A stretch of 64,000 nt of DNA from Acinetobacter sp. ANC 4169 (GCF_002135355.1 NZ_NEGE01000005.1:62001-126000), one strand, 5' to 3'; positions 21,392 to 30,417 are shown, numbered from the stretch's first letter. The notes: generated by a model from the letters alone, not told the origin. Numbers and translations: made by a program.

Positions 21392-21820
21392 ATGAACAAG
21401 AGATATAAATTGCTAGGTTTAGGTTTGATCGCACTTGGACTTAGTGCTTGTCAAAGTACTCCGCGCCAATACAATGGTAGTGTCGGCTATCAGATTGAAA
21501 GCCAGTCGGCGGATCGTGCAACACTGGCTTATACTTTGGCTGTTCGTCAAAACCAGAAAATCGATGAGCAGAAATTACAACGCGCCTGCCAAAAAGTATT
21601 GGGCTTAAATAAACAATATAAATTAACTATTTTAAGCATTAGTGAAATCGCCAATCCGGAAATACAAACACCCCAATATGGTCGACAACTGGGACAAAGC
21701 CGTACCAGCGTGAGTCTCAGCAATACCCCAGATTTATATAACAGTGAAAATATGGCAATGCGTCAATCTTTAGATGCACGTCCAAGTACATTAAGTGTGG
21801 TTCGCTACACCTGTTCTTAA
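21392..21820 (+). CDS. Putative lipoprotein, unknown function
   Basis: The 142-residue product begins MNKRYKLLGLGLIALGLSAC with lipobox LSAC. The mature part contains a short basic N-terminus and a mixed alpha/beta domain with two further Cys (RACQKV and YTCS, the last residues). I do not recognise a family. ATG 21392 is used; a TTG six bases upstream is also open. Confidence 0.72.
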   Translation: MNKRYKLLGLGLIALGLSACQSTPRQYNGSVGYQIESQSADRATLAYTLAVRQNQKIDEQKLQRACQKVLGLNKQYKLTILSISEIANPEIQTPQYGRQLGQSRTSVSLSNTPDLYNSENMAMRQSLDARPSTLSVVRYTCS

Positions 21821-21846
21821 AATTTAAAACTACCGCTAAAAATAAA

Positions 21847-21870
21847 TAAGACGCTATTTATAGCGTCTTA
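21847..21870. terminator. Bidirectional hairpin at gene ends
   Basis: TAAGACGCTA (21847-21856) and TAGCGTCTTA (21861-21870) form a perfect 10-bp stem with a TTTA loop. Its right arm contains the last codons and stop of the methyltransferase gene, so terminator and coding sequence overlap. Confidence 0.75.
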
Positions 21871-22526
21871 TAGAAACTGACATTACGGAATTCTGGCGAC
21901 TCATCTAAGTCTGGCCAAGTCGTGGCACTACGTTCATCCAGTTTTTCATATTTTGGATGACTAAAGTTTTTCACCCGGCTGTCTGCCACCCACACTTCTG
22001 GTGCAAATTTTAGGAATTCATCCAGAAAAAAACGATTACATTGGTCATATAAAACATCTGCAGCTAACAGTACATCAACCTGTTCTGCTTTATACAGATC
22101 ATCCAGATATTCCAGTTCGACATCATTCAATTCTGCATTGGCACGACAGGCATCCAGACTGACTTGATCTATATCACAACAGATCACCCGCTTAGCGCCT
22201 GCCATTTTTGCGGCAATTGCGACCACGCCCGATCCAGCACCAAAGTCCAGAACAACCTTGTCTTTAACATGATGCGGTTCAGCTAAGAGCCACTGTGCCA
22301 TCGCCAAACCAGAGGCCCAGCAGAAAATCCAGTATGGCGTATCGTTCCAGATACGGCGAATCACCTCATCATCCAAGCGATCGGTGGGAAATACAGGAGG
22401 AATCAGCCACAGTGAAATTGGGGTTTCAGGCAATTGCTGCGCCATTAAGTCACAACCGGGGATCACCTCATGTAAGGCTTGAATAAGATGTTCTGGCGCT
22501 TTGGGAAATTGGAAAGTACAGCTCAT
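21858..22526 (-). CDS. Class I SAM-dependent methyltransferase (COG3897-like, protein-lysine type)
   Basis: This 222-residue cytoplasmic enzyme has motif I VVLDFGAGSGVVAIAAKMAG, the acidic motif II CCDID, and post-motif LLAADVLYD, the pattern of the COG3897 group that includes the METTL20/ETF-beta lysine methyltransferases. The acceptor cannot be told from sequence; electron transfer flavoprotein beta or another protein lysine is the family expectation. It is convergent with the lipoprotein gene and is followed upstream by a palindromic repeat and folD. Confidence 0.8.
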   Translation of the reverse strand: MSCTFQFPKAPEHLIQALHEVIPGCDLMAQQLPETPISLWLIPPVFPTDRLDDEVIRRIWNDTPYWIFCWASGLAMAQWLLAEPHHVKDKVVLDFGAGSGVVAIAAKMAGAKRVICCDIDQVSLDACRANAELNDVELEYLDDLYKAEQVDVLLAADVLYDQCNRFFLDEFLKFAPEVWVADSRVKNFSHPKYEKLDERSATTWPDLDESPEFRNVSFYKTL

Positions 22527-22604
22527 TGAATTTTTATTCGTTTTAGATTTCTGAAGTGAAGAAATACTTTTTTTTCAAACATAAATATTAATTCACAGTG
22601 AAAA

Positions 22605-22700
22605 TCCCCTCTCCTTCAAGGAGAGGGTTAGGGAGAGGTTAAAAAGCCCCTCATCCCAGCCTTCTCCCTGAGCCGTATACGGCGCAAGAGAAGGAGATAT
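22605..22700. repeat. Palindromic intergenic repeat element
   Basis: CCCTCTCCTT (22607-22616) and AAGGAGAGGG (22618-22627) form one hairpin. A second nested one runs from CCTTCTC to GAGAAGG around the perfect palindrome GCCGTATACGGC (22672-22683). The composition and layout are like multicopy intergenic REP-type elements and like the element at 30301-30414. It could also end folD transcription. Confidence 0.65.
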
Positions 22701-22705
22701 AGGCA

Positions 22706-23554
22706 TTAACCTAAAGCCTTCTCAGCAGCTTCAACCGTTTGACGAATCAAAGTGGTAATGGTCATAGGGCCTACACCACCTGGAACAGGTGTATACGCAG
22801 AAGCCACTTCTTCAATACCTACCAATTGGATATCACCGACACCGCCGCCATCACGTGGGTGGAAACCAGCATCAACAACCACAGCACCTGGTTTAATCCA
22901 GTCTTTTTGAATCAGTTCAGCTTTACCTACTGCACCGACAATAATGTCTGCTTGTTTAACAAAGCTTGCAAGATCTTGTGTACGTGAATGACAGATGGTC
23001 ACAGTCGCATTTGCTTCAAGCAGCATTGCAGCCATTGGTTTACCCAAAATCGCAGAACGACCCACAACTACCGCATTTTTACCTGCGATTTCGATGTTGT
23101 TTTCTTTCAAAATAGTCATGATGCCTGCAGGAGTCGCAGAACCATATGCTGCTTCGCCCATTGCCATACGGCCGAAACCTAAGCAAGTTACGCCATCAAC
23201 GTCTTTTGCCAGTGAAATGGCATCAAAGCATGCACGCTCATCAATTTGCGCTGGAACTGGGTGCTGAAGCAAAATACCGTGAACATCAGGATTGGCATTT
23301 AATTTTTCAATTTCAGCCAGCAGCTGTTCAGTTGTGGTTTCTTTGCCTAACTCAACTTTTAATGAATCCATACCGACACGACGGCAAGCATTTCCTTTCA
23401 TACGTACATAAGTTGCAGATGCGCCATCGTCACCCACCAAAATAGTCGCAAGGATTGGAGTACGACCTGATTTTGCCTTTAACGCTTCTACGCGAGTTAA
23501 CAAATCAGCTTCAATTTGCTTTGCCAATGCACGACCATCTAAAACTAATGCCAC
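22706..23554 (-). CDS. folD: Bifunctional methylenetetrahydrofolate dehydrogenase / cyclohydrolase
   Basis: FolD interconverts 5,10-methylene-THF, 5,10-methenyl-THF and 10-formyl-THF with NADP, supplying one-carbon units for purines and formyl-Met. The 282 residues are the standard length. Visible are [14 protein letters not shown] with the catalytic Lys (Y-V-R-M-K), GILLQHPVP (VQLPLP site), [14 protein letters not shown] (Rossmann loop) and the terminal PGGVGPMTI. It is monocistronic. Confidence 0.97.
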   Translation of the reverse strand: MALVLDGRALAKQIEADLLTRVEALKAKSGRTPILATILVGDDGASATYVRMKGNACRRVGMDSLKVELGKETTTEQLLAEIEKLNANPDVHGILLQHPVPAQIDERACFDAISLAKDVDGVTCLGFGRMAMGEAAYGSATPAGIMTILKENNIEIAGKNAVVVGRSAILGKPMAAMLLEANATVTICHSRTQDLASFVKQADIIVGAVGKAELIQKDWIKPGAVVVDAGFHPRDGGGVGDIQLVGIEEVASAYTPVPGGVGPMTITTLIRQTVEAAEKALG

Positions 23555-23662
23555 GGCACTTCTCCCAAGTGTTGATATGAATCAATTTCGCACATTCTAC
23601 ATGAATATTTTAAATATTTTCCGTTATATGCTGCTTTTCTGCACATCTGCATAAATCTACTA

Positions 23663-23690
23663 TTGTTTTTTTTTCAGGGCTTGATAATAT
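23663..23690 (+). promoter_or_regulatory. Candidate sigma-70 promoter of the tRNA-Cys/tRNA-Leu pair
   Basis: TTGTTT (23663-23668) and TAATAT (23685-23690) are 16 bases apart, placing transcription start a few bases before tRNA-Cys. Confidence 0.45.
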
Positions 23691-23707
23691 ACGCAGCAAC
23701 AAGAGAT

Positions 23708-23781
23708 GGCGGGGTGGCAGAGTGGTCATGCAGCGGACTGCAACTCCGTGTACGCCGGTTCGATTCCGACCTCCGCCTCCA
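23708..23781 (+). tRNA. tRNA-Cys (anticodon GCA)
   Basis: A 74-nt cloverleaf with acceptor stem GGCGGGG/CTCCGCC, anticodon GCA at 23740-23742, a T-loop GGTTCGATTCC and encoded CCA at the 3' end. It is co-transcribed with tRNA-Leu 10 bases later. Confidence 0.96.
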
Positions 23782-23791
23782 ATCTTGTAAA

Positions 23792-23877
23792 GCCCGAGTG
23801 GTGAAATCGGTAGACACAGGGGATTTAAAATCCCCCGCCCACAAAGCGTGCCAGTTCGAGTCTGGCCTCGGGCACCA
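23792..23877 (+). tRNA. tRNA-Leu (anticodon TAA)
   Basis: An 86-nt class II tRNA with a long variable arm. The acceptor stem is GCCCGAG/CTCGGGC, the anticodon TAA lies at 23826-23828 within the GGGGA/TCCCC stem, and CCA is encoded. Confidence 0.96.
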
Positions 23878-23911
23878 TTTTAATACTTCTTGAAATGGTG
23901 CAATAAAGAAC

Positions 23912-23933
23912 CCAGCGTTAAGCTGGTTTTTTT
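23912..23933 (+). terminator. tRNA operon terminator
   Basis: CCAGC (23912-23916) pairs with GCTGG (23922-23926) and is followed by seven T. Confidence 0.8.
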
Positions 23934-24000
23934 ATGCCTGAAATTTAGTTTAGGCAGACAACCCTCTCAGAATGATCAAAAAAATCATCCTTGCCTCAGT

Positions 24001-24906
24001 TTAAGCATTGCGTTGCAAATAGCCTTGCAAACCTGCATCCAGCTCTTGTTGCAAATGTGCCGGCTGTAAAATTTTCAGATAGGGCACCCAATAACGCACC
24101 AATGGATGCAATTCTTTCTGATGCCGAATCTGACAGCTAATCAGCAATTCCCCTGTTTGCGATTCCTCTAAAATCATTTGTTCCGGAAAAATTCGGCGTT
24201 GCTTAAAATAAATCGCAGCATCTGGATGCACAGATAAAACCACTTCCTGTTTTTGGTGCTGAAACCAAATACCATCCTCATCTTTTAATTGCTGTAGTAC
24301 AGCCTGATCATGTTCAAACCGTGCAAGTTGATGACTACAGATAATTTTTTCAATACGTCCTAGACGGTAAACACGCAGTTCCTGCTTGCGTACAGCCGCC
24401 AGATACCAGTTGCCCATGTGATGAATTAAGCGATACGGTTTTACCACCCGCATTTGATCCCTGTAAAACAAAGCAATTTGCTGTCTTTTTTGAATACTGC
24501 CAGTGAGCAACTTGAAATGTTCCGCATACTGCGTGTTATCTTCAAAATTGTAGCCTTTGGCAGAAAAAACCAGACTGGACCGATTATCGAACAGTTCTCT
24601 TAAAAAAGAGATATCTAAAGAGGGATAAAGATTCTGAATGCCAGACAACTGGGCAAAATTTTGAATATCCTGTAATTTAAAGCGTCCTAAATAGGAAGAA
24701 TCCAGGTAAAACTTTTTGGTTTTAGTGTCATGAATAAGTGGAAGATAAGAATTTAAACGATCAAAATCACGCTCTATGGTTCGGCTACTGACCCGAAATT
24801 CAAGCGCCAATTCGTGTACGCTCAGCTGATGTCCTACATTAAGCTTCGTCAATATACGGGCCAAACGTTCTGCAAGACGCTCATGTGTTGAAGGATTACC
24901 CTTCAT
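24001..24906 (-). CDS. WYL-domain transcriptional regulator
   Basis: The 301-residue protein has an N-terminal DeoR/HTH_11-type winged helix (about residues 8-60, with LSVHELALEFRVSSRTIERD), a central WYL domain (about 130-210, RVVKPYRLIHHMGNWYLAAV), and a C-terminal WCX region. WYL domains bind nucleotides or other ligands and often control defence or DNA-damage genes, but no such partner gene lies beside it here. ATG 24906 has GAGGGG upstream; GTG 24933 is a weaker choice. Confidence 0.86.
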   Translation of the reverse strand: MKGNPSTHERLAERLARILTKLNVGHQLSVHELALEFRVSSRTIERDFDRLNSYLPLIHDTKTKKFYLDSSYLGRFKLQDIQNFAQLSGIQNLYPSLDISFLRELFDNRSSLVFSAKGYNFEDNTQYAEHFKLLTGSIQKRQQIALFYRDQMRVVKPYRLIHHMGNWYLAAVRKQELRVYRLGRIEKIICSHQLARFEHDQAVLQQLKDEDGIWFQHQKQEVVLSVHPDAAIYFKQRRIFPEQMILEESQTGELLISCQIRHQKELHPLVRYWVPYLKILQPAHLQQELDAGLQGYLQRNA

Positions 24907-25044
24907 AAAACCCCTCTTTGTACTTTGCAGCACAACGCTTAAATCGCGTAAAATTATTCAATTATGAAAAAATTATACCGTCAATTAAAAACGTGTTTCT
25001 GGCTATTTTCTCCAACTTAAGGCTAATAGATTTGCTTGAAACGG

Positions 25045-25242
25045 TTATTTAACCGCACGTCTCCGACGGCTTTTTTTGCCTTTACCATTTAGGCGTTCAA
25101 CATAACGTTCCAGATGCAGCATAGCTTTATAAAACTGATGCAAATTAGAAGGCAATACCTGATTGCAAATAATGGCCTTATGCAATCTTTTCAAGGCACG
25201 TAAACCATGTTCAGATGTATAAGGAGCTGAAACTATTTTCAT
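25045..25242 (-). CDS. Small basic protein, unknown function
   Basis: This 65-residue ORF starts at ATG 25242 eight bases after AAGGAAG, which strongly supports translation. The product is helical in character and ends in a very basic tail, KGKKSRRRRAVK, which could bind nucleic acid. I do not recognise a family. It stands alone, read away from the WYL regulator gene's upstream side. Confidence 0.65.
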   Translation of the reverse strand: MKIVSAPYTSEHGLRALKRLHKAIICNQVLPSNLHQFYKAMLHLERYVERLNGKGKKSRRRRAVK

Positions 25243-25432
25243 AATAGACTTCCTTTTATTACATGACATTTAAATTAATACCAATCACTTCAGTCGGATT
25301 ATTTTAAAGTTTAATCTACCTTCTGGTTCTGACAGGTTGTGTCGAACAATCGACATTTTTTACCATTTTTTAAACTTTATGACGTTTTTTCTATACATTA
25401 ATTTAAATTACTTATCATTTTTTATTACATGC

Positions 25433-25466
25433 AAAATAAAAGCCAACATCTGTTGGCTTTTATTTT
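25433..25466 (-). terminator. Terminator of the quinone oxidoreductase gene
   Basis: A perfect 16-bp stem (25433-25448 with 25451-25466) with a two-base centre and A/T-rich flanks lies 17 bases after the stop. Confidence 0.9.
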
Positions 25467-25483
25467 ATTTGAAGCTGGAATGG

Positions 25484-26476
25484 TTAGATGATTTCCACCA
25501 CGACTTTACCGATATGTTCACCAGTATCCATCAGCGCATGTGCATCCTGAATCTGGTCAAACTTGAAAGTTTTATAAATCATAGGCAAGCATTCACCTTT
25601 TGCCCATAGCGGCGCAACCGTTGCTTGTAAGCCTTGAGCAATTTCAGCTTTTTCCGCAGTGTTACGCGCACGCATGGTTGAACCGGTAATGGTCAAACGT
25701 TTCATCATAATTTGACCCAGTTTCACCTCTTTGGCTTTTGCCCCACCCAAGAAAGCGATATAGACCAGACGACCATCACGACGCAACAAGTTCAGGTTTT
25801 TTTCCAGATATGGCGCACCCACCATATCTAAAATCACATCGACACCGCCATTGTCGGTTTGCTCGTTAATCACTTGCTCGAAATCTTGAGTTTTATAATT
25901 AATAGCCGTGGTTAAATCAGAAATCGCTGCAACTTTTTCATCTGAACCCACAGTGGCAAAAGTTTTGATGCCAAGCGATTTACACAGCATTAAAGCAGTA
26001 GTCCCGATCCCGCTGGTTCCGCCATGTACCAGTACAGTTTCCCCTGCTTTAGCTTGACCCATCTGGAATACATTCGCCCATACGGTAAAGAAAGTTTCAG
26101 GAATGGCCGCAGCCTGCACAAAGCTCACGCCATCTGGGATATTCAAAGTCTGGCTTTCTGGCACCACACAATATTCCGCATATCCACCGCCATTGGTTAA
26201 ACCGCAAACCTTGTCGCCGACTTTAAACTGGGTAACATCGGCACCAATGGCTACCACTTCACCTGCCACTTCCAGACCCGGCACAGGCGTTACCCCTTTA
26301 GGCATTGGATATAAACCTTGGCGCTGCAAAATGTCGGGACGGTTAATGCCAAAGGCATGCACTTTTACCAAGACTTCATCTGCTTTAGCTTCAGGTACTG
26401 CAACAGTTTCGTAAGCGAGTTTATCCACGCCGCCCGGTTCTGTGATGATGACTTGTTGCATAGTCGCTTGTGACAT
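25484..26476 (-). CDS. Zinc-independent NAD(P)H quinone oxidoreductase (PIG3/Qor-type)
   Basis: This 330-residue medium-chain reductase has a GroES-like N-terminal domain (INRPDILQRQGLYPMPKG) and a Rossmann domain (VLVHGGTSGIGTTALMLCKS). It resembles the TP53I3/PIG3 group that reduces quinones with NADPH. The start ATG 26476 has AGGAAG seven bases upstream, removing a 28-residue upstream extension. The substrate is unproven. Confidence 0.88.
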   Translation of the reverse strand: MSQATMQQVIITEPGGVDKLAYETVAVPEAKADEVLVKVHAFGINRPDILQRQGLYPMPKGVTPVPGLEVAGEVVAIGADVTQFKVGDKVCGLTNGGGYAEYCVVPESQTLNIPDGVSFVQAAAIPETFFTVWANVFQMGQAKAGETVLVHGGTSGIGTTALMLCKSLGIKTFATVGSDEKVAAISDLTTAINYKTQDFEQVINEQTDNGGVDVILDMVGAPYLEKNLNLLRRDGRLVYIAFLGGAKAKEVKLGQIMMKRLTITGSTMRARNTAEKAEIAQGLQATVAPLWAKGECLPMIYKTFKFDQIQDAHALMDTGEHIGKVVVEII

Positions 26477-26601
26477 AGTTTCTTCCTGATCTAATTCATT
26501 ACTTTTTAAATTTACCGCTCTATTTGAACATAGATAATTCATGGTTTGAAGCCAACTCAAACTTATGTCTGAACTTGTACCATCACAGCAATAAATACAT
26601 C

Positions 26602-26862
26602 TTAATCGGAAGATTGGTTTGGCATTTCTACAAATTGCATCAGAAATTTACGTACTAATGGCAACACGACCAGAATCAGTGGAAATGCCATTAGCCATGA
26701 CAAGCTCCATGCATGTAGCCACAGGGAAAAGAAGCCATCCACCAAACCTTTATTAATAATCATGTTAAAGCATGAAATCGCGCCGCTCATGATGCCAGAT
26801 AAAAACAGAGGCATCAGCCACGCTAAATGTTTGGGGTGAAATTTTGGAAGATGGTTTTGCAT
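26602..26862 (-). CDS. DUF2798 family small membrane protein
   Basis: The 86-residue protein has two hydrophobic segments, at about 15-37 and 48-68, and fits the DUF2798 family of small two-helix membrane proteins. Function is unknown. It lies 71 bases after the PadR-type gene on the same strand, which suggests that the regulator controls it. Confidence 0.75.
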   Translation of the reverse strand: MQNHLPKFHPKHLAWLMPLFLSGIMSGAISCFNMIINKGLVDGFFSLWLHAWSLSWLMAFPLILVVLPLVRKFLMQFVEMPNQSSD

Positions 26863-26933
26863 AATTGACCTATATACTTCGTTCTGAGGTTGGCTTTTTT
26901 ACAGATGATTGGAGTCTTTTCAAATGTCGGTGA

Positions 26934-27443
26934 TTACATTCGAGCGATGTTTACAGCGGCCTGATCGATCTTTTCTGCAATTTCGCGGACCTGTTCAGAC
27001 GTGATTTCACTATGCTGAATTTTCAGGCGTAAGGAAGTTTTTAGATTTTCCATCGCACGTTTGATATCGACATACTGTTCATCGTTCTGGATTTTTTTTC
27101 GTGTGTTAAAGCGGTCGAGAATTTTTTTTACTGTTTCTTGATTCTCTTCAAGATATTGAAGACCTGTAGTCGTAATACGGTATTGCTTACGATCATCCAC
27201 ACTCAGCTTTACTTCTGCGTAGTGATGTTCTTCAAGATAGTTGATGGTCGGGCAGATGGTACCTGTACTCGGCTTATAGTTCCCCCCGACCAGTGATGCC
27301 ACATCTTTAATAATGTCATAGCTAAACTTTGGGGATTGGGCAATAAAGTGCAGCACCAAGAGCTTCATTTCGCCTGCTTCAAACAGGCGTTTTCGGATTT
27401 TAACAGGACTTTCGCTAACTGCGAGAAGGTCTGAATTTGGCAT
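26934..27443 (-). CDS. PadR-family transcriptional regulator
   Basis: The 169-residue protein has the PadR winged-helix domain at about residues 20-100 (F-E-A-G-E-M-K-L-L-V-L, SYDIIKDV, TGTICPTINYLEEHHYAEV) and a helical C-terminal dimerisation region. PadR proteins usually repress nearby efflux or detoxification genes in response to small ligands. ATG 27443 is favoured over TTG 27461. A perfect 16-bp palindrome lies 25 bases upstream and is a good candidate for its own operator. Confidence 0.87.
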   Translation of the reverse strand: MPNSDLLAVSESPVKIRKRLFEAGEMKLLVLHFIAQSPKFSYDIIKDVASLVGGNYKPSTGTICPTINYLEEHHYAEVKLSVDDRKQYRITTTGLQYLEENQETVKKILDRFNTRKKIQNDEQYVDIKRAMENLKTSLRLKIQHSEITSEQVREIAEKIDQAAVNIARM

Positions 27444-27467
27444 AGCTAAGACATACCTCAAAAACCA

Positions 27468-27483
27468 TTAAGATATATCTTAA
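27468..27483. promoter_or_regulatory. Candidate PadR operator: perfect 16-bp palindrome
   Basis: TTAAGATATATCTTAA is its own reverse complement and sits just upstream of the PadR-type gene, where an autorepressor would block transcription. Chance is less unlikely in AT-rich DNA, but a perfect 16-mer in this position is notable. Confidence 0.55.
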
Positions 27484-27788
27484 TATATTTTTAAAATTTT
27501 AGTCACCTCTATTTTTTAATTATTTTAGATTTAGATGACCTCTAAATTCCTTCAATTTTTATCCTACTCCAATATAATAATGAGACTTTTTATGTATATT
27601 TTCTAATAACATATCAAAATTATTAAAAAAAATTTATGTTTAATATTTCAATTTTGAATTTTTTAAATTGTTATGAAGCTATTTTAAGAATTCAGTTAAT
27701 ATTAATTATATAAACTCAAAGTGTTTTGATCCTTCCATTCCATTTAAGAATTTTAGAAAAGTTTTACATTAAAGAAGAACTTTCATAT
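27484..27788. other. AT-rich intergenic region
   Basis: About 305 bases of very AT-rich DNA between the PadR-type promoter and the 3' end of the unknown membrane-protein gene. No ORF, hairpin with T-run, or RNA gene was recognised. Confidence 0.5.
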
Positions 27789-28553
27789 TTATAATGCTTC
27801 TTTACTAAGCTTTATCAAATCTTTAAGCTTATCTCTCCATTCATTGATAACCTTATTATGTTCTGCTTCATTGAACTTCACACTTTTTAATCCTAATTCT
27901 GAACGAAAAGCATTAAGTAAATCTATATTAACTTTGGCCATCTCTCCTTTTAATTCAAAAAGTTTAATATTTGCTATATCTTCCAATTCACATCTTTTTA
28001 AAATTAACTTTAGCCTTTCATCTACATATTCTTTTTTTAAATTACTAACAGCTTTTTTGTGTTCCAAAGCTCGTTGTGTAGCATTCATGTCCCCTTTAAC
28101 AAATGCATCATAATATTTTTGCTGTAAAAAAATTATTTCATTTTCAAAATTATTAATTATAGGGTCAATTGCAGAAATCTCACTTTTTATATCAATAATT
28201 GCGTAACCCAACTCAATCATTTGGAAATAAATAGATATATAGGTATTCTCCCATCTATTCACTATCTCCAAAGAGTCAAGATGCAAAACCATTTTTACTT
28301 TTGTAAGACTCTGAAAAAATTCAATAGGTAATTCAATATTTTCATTAATTGCTACATAAATTGGATGTTTCAACTTATACAATGCTGAATCAATATTCTC
28401 TGCCAAATTCATGAAAATATTAAGTTTAAGCTGGAGTTCTCGACTTTTTCTATTATGTCTGACCGTTAATAAACTGAATACTATAGTCACTAATACTGTG
28501 CATAATGCAATTAAACTTTGATTAGTTTTCAAAAAGACTAAGAATTCATTCAT
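27789..28553 (-). CDS. Membrane-anchored coiled-coil protein, unknown function
   Basis: This 254-residue protein has one N-terminal membrane segment (about residues 12-32, SLIALCTVLVTIVFSLLTVR) followed by a basic stop-transfer sequence and a long helical, Glu/Lys-rich region with likely coiled coil. The gene is visibly more AT-rich than its neighbours, with many AAA, ATT and TTA codons, and it sits in an AT-rich gap. This suggests recent acquisition. ATG 28553 lacks a clear ribosome site. I do not recognise a family. Confidence 0.7.
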   Translation of the reverse strand: MNEFLVFLKTNQSLIALCTVLVTIVFSLLTVRHNRKSRELQLKLNIFMNLAENIDSALYKLKHPIYVAINENIELPIEFFQSLTKVKMVLHLDSLEIVNRWENTYISIYFQMIELGYAIIDIKSEISAIDPIINNFENEIIFLQQKYYDAFVKGDMNATQRALEHKKAVSNLKKEYVDERLKLILKRCELEDIANIKLFELKGEMAKVNIDLLNAFRSELGLKSVKFNEAEHNKVINEWRDKLKDLIKLSKEAL

Positions 28554-28592
28554 TATTATGATTATCAAAAATTTAATTTTAATATTCTACAT

Positions 28593-28620
28593 AAAAAACC
28601 CGCCTTTCGGCAGGTTTTTT
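28593..28620 (-). terminator. cysN terminator
   Basis: AAAAACC-C-GCC and GGC-A-GGTTTTT form a GC-cored stem with a TTTC loop and one mismatch, followed on the minus strand by T-rich DNA, 17 bases after cysN. Confidence 0.85.
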
Positions 28621-28636
28621 AAATCAGTTTAATCTA

Positions 28637-30253
28637 TTAAAGACGAACCAATTCCACAATTTTCTCAGCCAATTCTTCAACCGACTCTTGCGCGAAGCTT
28701 ACATCTGTACCTTCCGCAACAGTAGTAATAACTGCAATACCAGTTTCACGAAGAAGTGCAACTTGAGCAGCATCAAGATCAGCTTTCGCAATCGCCACAA
28801 TACCTTGTTGCAATAACAAGTTTTCAAGCGCTTGCGCATTTTCCAATGCTTTAGCAGACACAGTAATTGACGCAGGTTTTTGACCCAAACGTGCCGCACG
28901 GTCTTCCGCAGTTACAGGGTTGCTATGTGCAGTCCATTCAACTGACTCTTCCACCATACCAGCACCAATCGTTACGTTGTTCAAACGATCAATGAAGATA
29001 AACGAACCTGTGTAACGGCTGTCTTGATAACGGTCAAATACCACTGGCGCATCAAATTCAACAGTCACATTGGCAATCGCATTCAACTCAAGGTGATCCA
29101 CTTGCATTTGCTCAAGCGTATTCACATTGGTACGGAAGTTAATACCAGTCACTTTGGCAGGCACCGTTTGCGTACCAATCTTGATATTATACAGCTTGCC
29201 AATCACTAGCGGTTGATCCGCCATCCAGACCACAGTCGCTTTAACCGAACGTGAAATAGCAGGAATACCCTGATCTGCACGGATCAACATATTACCGCGT
29301 GATACGTCAATTTCATCGTTCAGCGTTAATGTCACCGCTTGACCCGCAAATGCATGTTCAAGGTTGCCATCAAAAGTGACGATTTCTTTAACGGTTGAAG
29401 ATTTACCCGATGGTAACGCAACAACTTTATCGCCTACGTTAATTTCACCCAGCGCAATCGTACCTGCGAAACCACGGAAGTCGAGGTTAGGACGGTTGAC
29501 ATACTGCACAGGGAAACGGAAATCACGTTTCGCGGTATCACGGTTAATTTCAACAGACTCAAGCGTACCCATTAAGGTTTCGCCAGTGTACCAAGGCGTA
29601 TTCTCAGACTTGTTCACCACGTTATCGCCATTCAATGCAGAAATAGGCGTAAAGATGATGTTGCTTGGCTTACGGTCGCCCAATTGGCTCACGAAGTTAG
29701 CATAATCCGCTTGAATTTCATTGAAGCGCGCTTCAGAGAATTCAACCAGGTCCATTTTGTTGATCGCAACAATAATGTTCTTAATACCCAGCAAGCTTGC
29801 AATATAGGTATGACGACGAGTCTGAGTTTGCACACCATAACGCGCATCAATCAGGATGATCGCAAGGTCACAAGTTGAAGCACCTGTCGCCATGTTACGG
29901 GTATATTGCTCATGTCCCGGAGTATCGGCAATGATGAACTTGCGTTTTTCCGTAGAGAAATAACGGTAAGCTACATCAATGGTAATCCCCTGCTCACGTT
30001 CAGCTTGCAAACCATCTACAAGAAGCGCCAAGTCAGGCGCATCACCTGTTGTACCCACTTTTTTAGAGTCACGGGTTACCGCTTGCAATTGATCTTCATA
30101 AATCAATTTTGAATCGTAAAGCAAACGACCAATTAAAGTCGATTTACCGTCATCCACGTTACCGCAAGTCAGAAAACGTAGCAGGTCTTTATTTTCATGT
30201 TGTTTTAAATACGCCAGGATATCCTGGCTAATCAATTCTGATTGATGAGACAT
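28637..30253 (-). CDS. cysN: Sulfate adenylyltransferase subunit 1 (GTPase) with degenerate C-terminal tail
   Basis: CysN is the GTPase that drives CysD to make APS from sulfate and ATP. The GTPase motifs are G1 [10 protein letters not shown]3 DTPGHEQY and G4 NKMD, followed by two EF-Tu-like beta-barrels. At 538 residues it is about 60 longer than E. coli CysN. The tail from about residue 450 begins [14 protein letters not shown], like the junction of CysN-CysC fusions, but has no GxSGxGKST P-loop and is far too short for an APS kinase. It lies 164 bases after cysD across a repeat element. Confidence 0.95.
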   Translation of the reverse strand: MSHQSELISQDILAYLKQHENKDLLRFLTCGNVDDGKSTLIGRLLYDSKLIYEDQLQAVTRDSKKVGTTGDAPDLALLVDGLQAEREQGITIDVAYRYFSTEKRKFIIADTPGHEQYTRNMATGASTCDLAIILIDARYGVQTQTRRHTYIASLLGIKNIIVAINKMDLVEFSEARFNEIQADYANFVSQLGDRKPSNIIFTPISALNGDNVVNKSENTPWYTGETLMGTLESVEINRDTAKRDFRFPVQYVNRPNLDFRGFAGTIALGEINVGDKVVALPSGKSSTVKEIVTFDGNLEHAFAGQAVTLTLNDEIDVSRGNMLIRADQGIPAISRSVKATVVWMADQPLVIGKLYNIKIGTQTVPAKVTGINFRTNVNTLEQMQVDHLELNAIANVTVEFDAPVVFDRYQDSRYTGSFIFIDRLNNVTIGAGMVEESVEWTAHSNPVTAEDRAARLGQKPASITVSAKALENAQALENLLLQQGIVAIAKADLDAAQVALLRETGIAVITTVAEGTDVSFAQESVEELAEKIVELVRL

Positions 30254-30300
30254 CGCTCAAAGCTCCACAAATTCGTTGAAATCGGTTTTTAATCTTTCTT

Positions 30301-30414
30301 AATCCCTCTAAATCTCCCTTTGTTAAGGGAGACTTTGCTCCGCCTTTATTAAGCCCCTCTTTGGAAAAGAGGGTGAGTAGCACTGCTACGCAAGGAGATT
30401 TTTAGGGGGAGATT
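30301..30414. repeat. Palindromic element between cysD and cysN
   Basis: A ~114-bp unit with imperfect inverted ends (AATCCCTCTAAATCTCC at the left against the complement of the right end) and two inner hairpins: TCTCCCTT/AAGGGAGA (30313-30332) and CCCTCTT/AAGAGGG (30355-30373). It looks like a MITE- or REP-like insertion inside the cysDN operon. Confidence 0.6.
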
Positions 30415-30417
30415 AAA

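Noticed and set aside
23663..23893. 76-codon plus-strand ORF
   Set aside because: It reads straight through the tRNA-Cys and tRNA-Leu genes.
24001..24906. WYL regulator as marker of a defence island
   Set aside because: WYL proteins often accompany defence genes, but the neighbours here are tRNAs, folD and metabolic genes.
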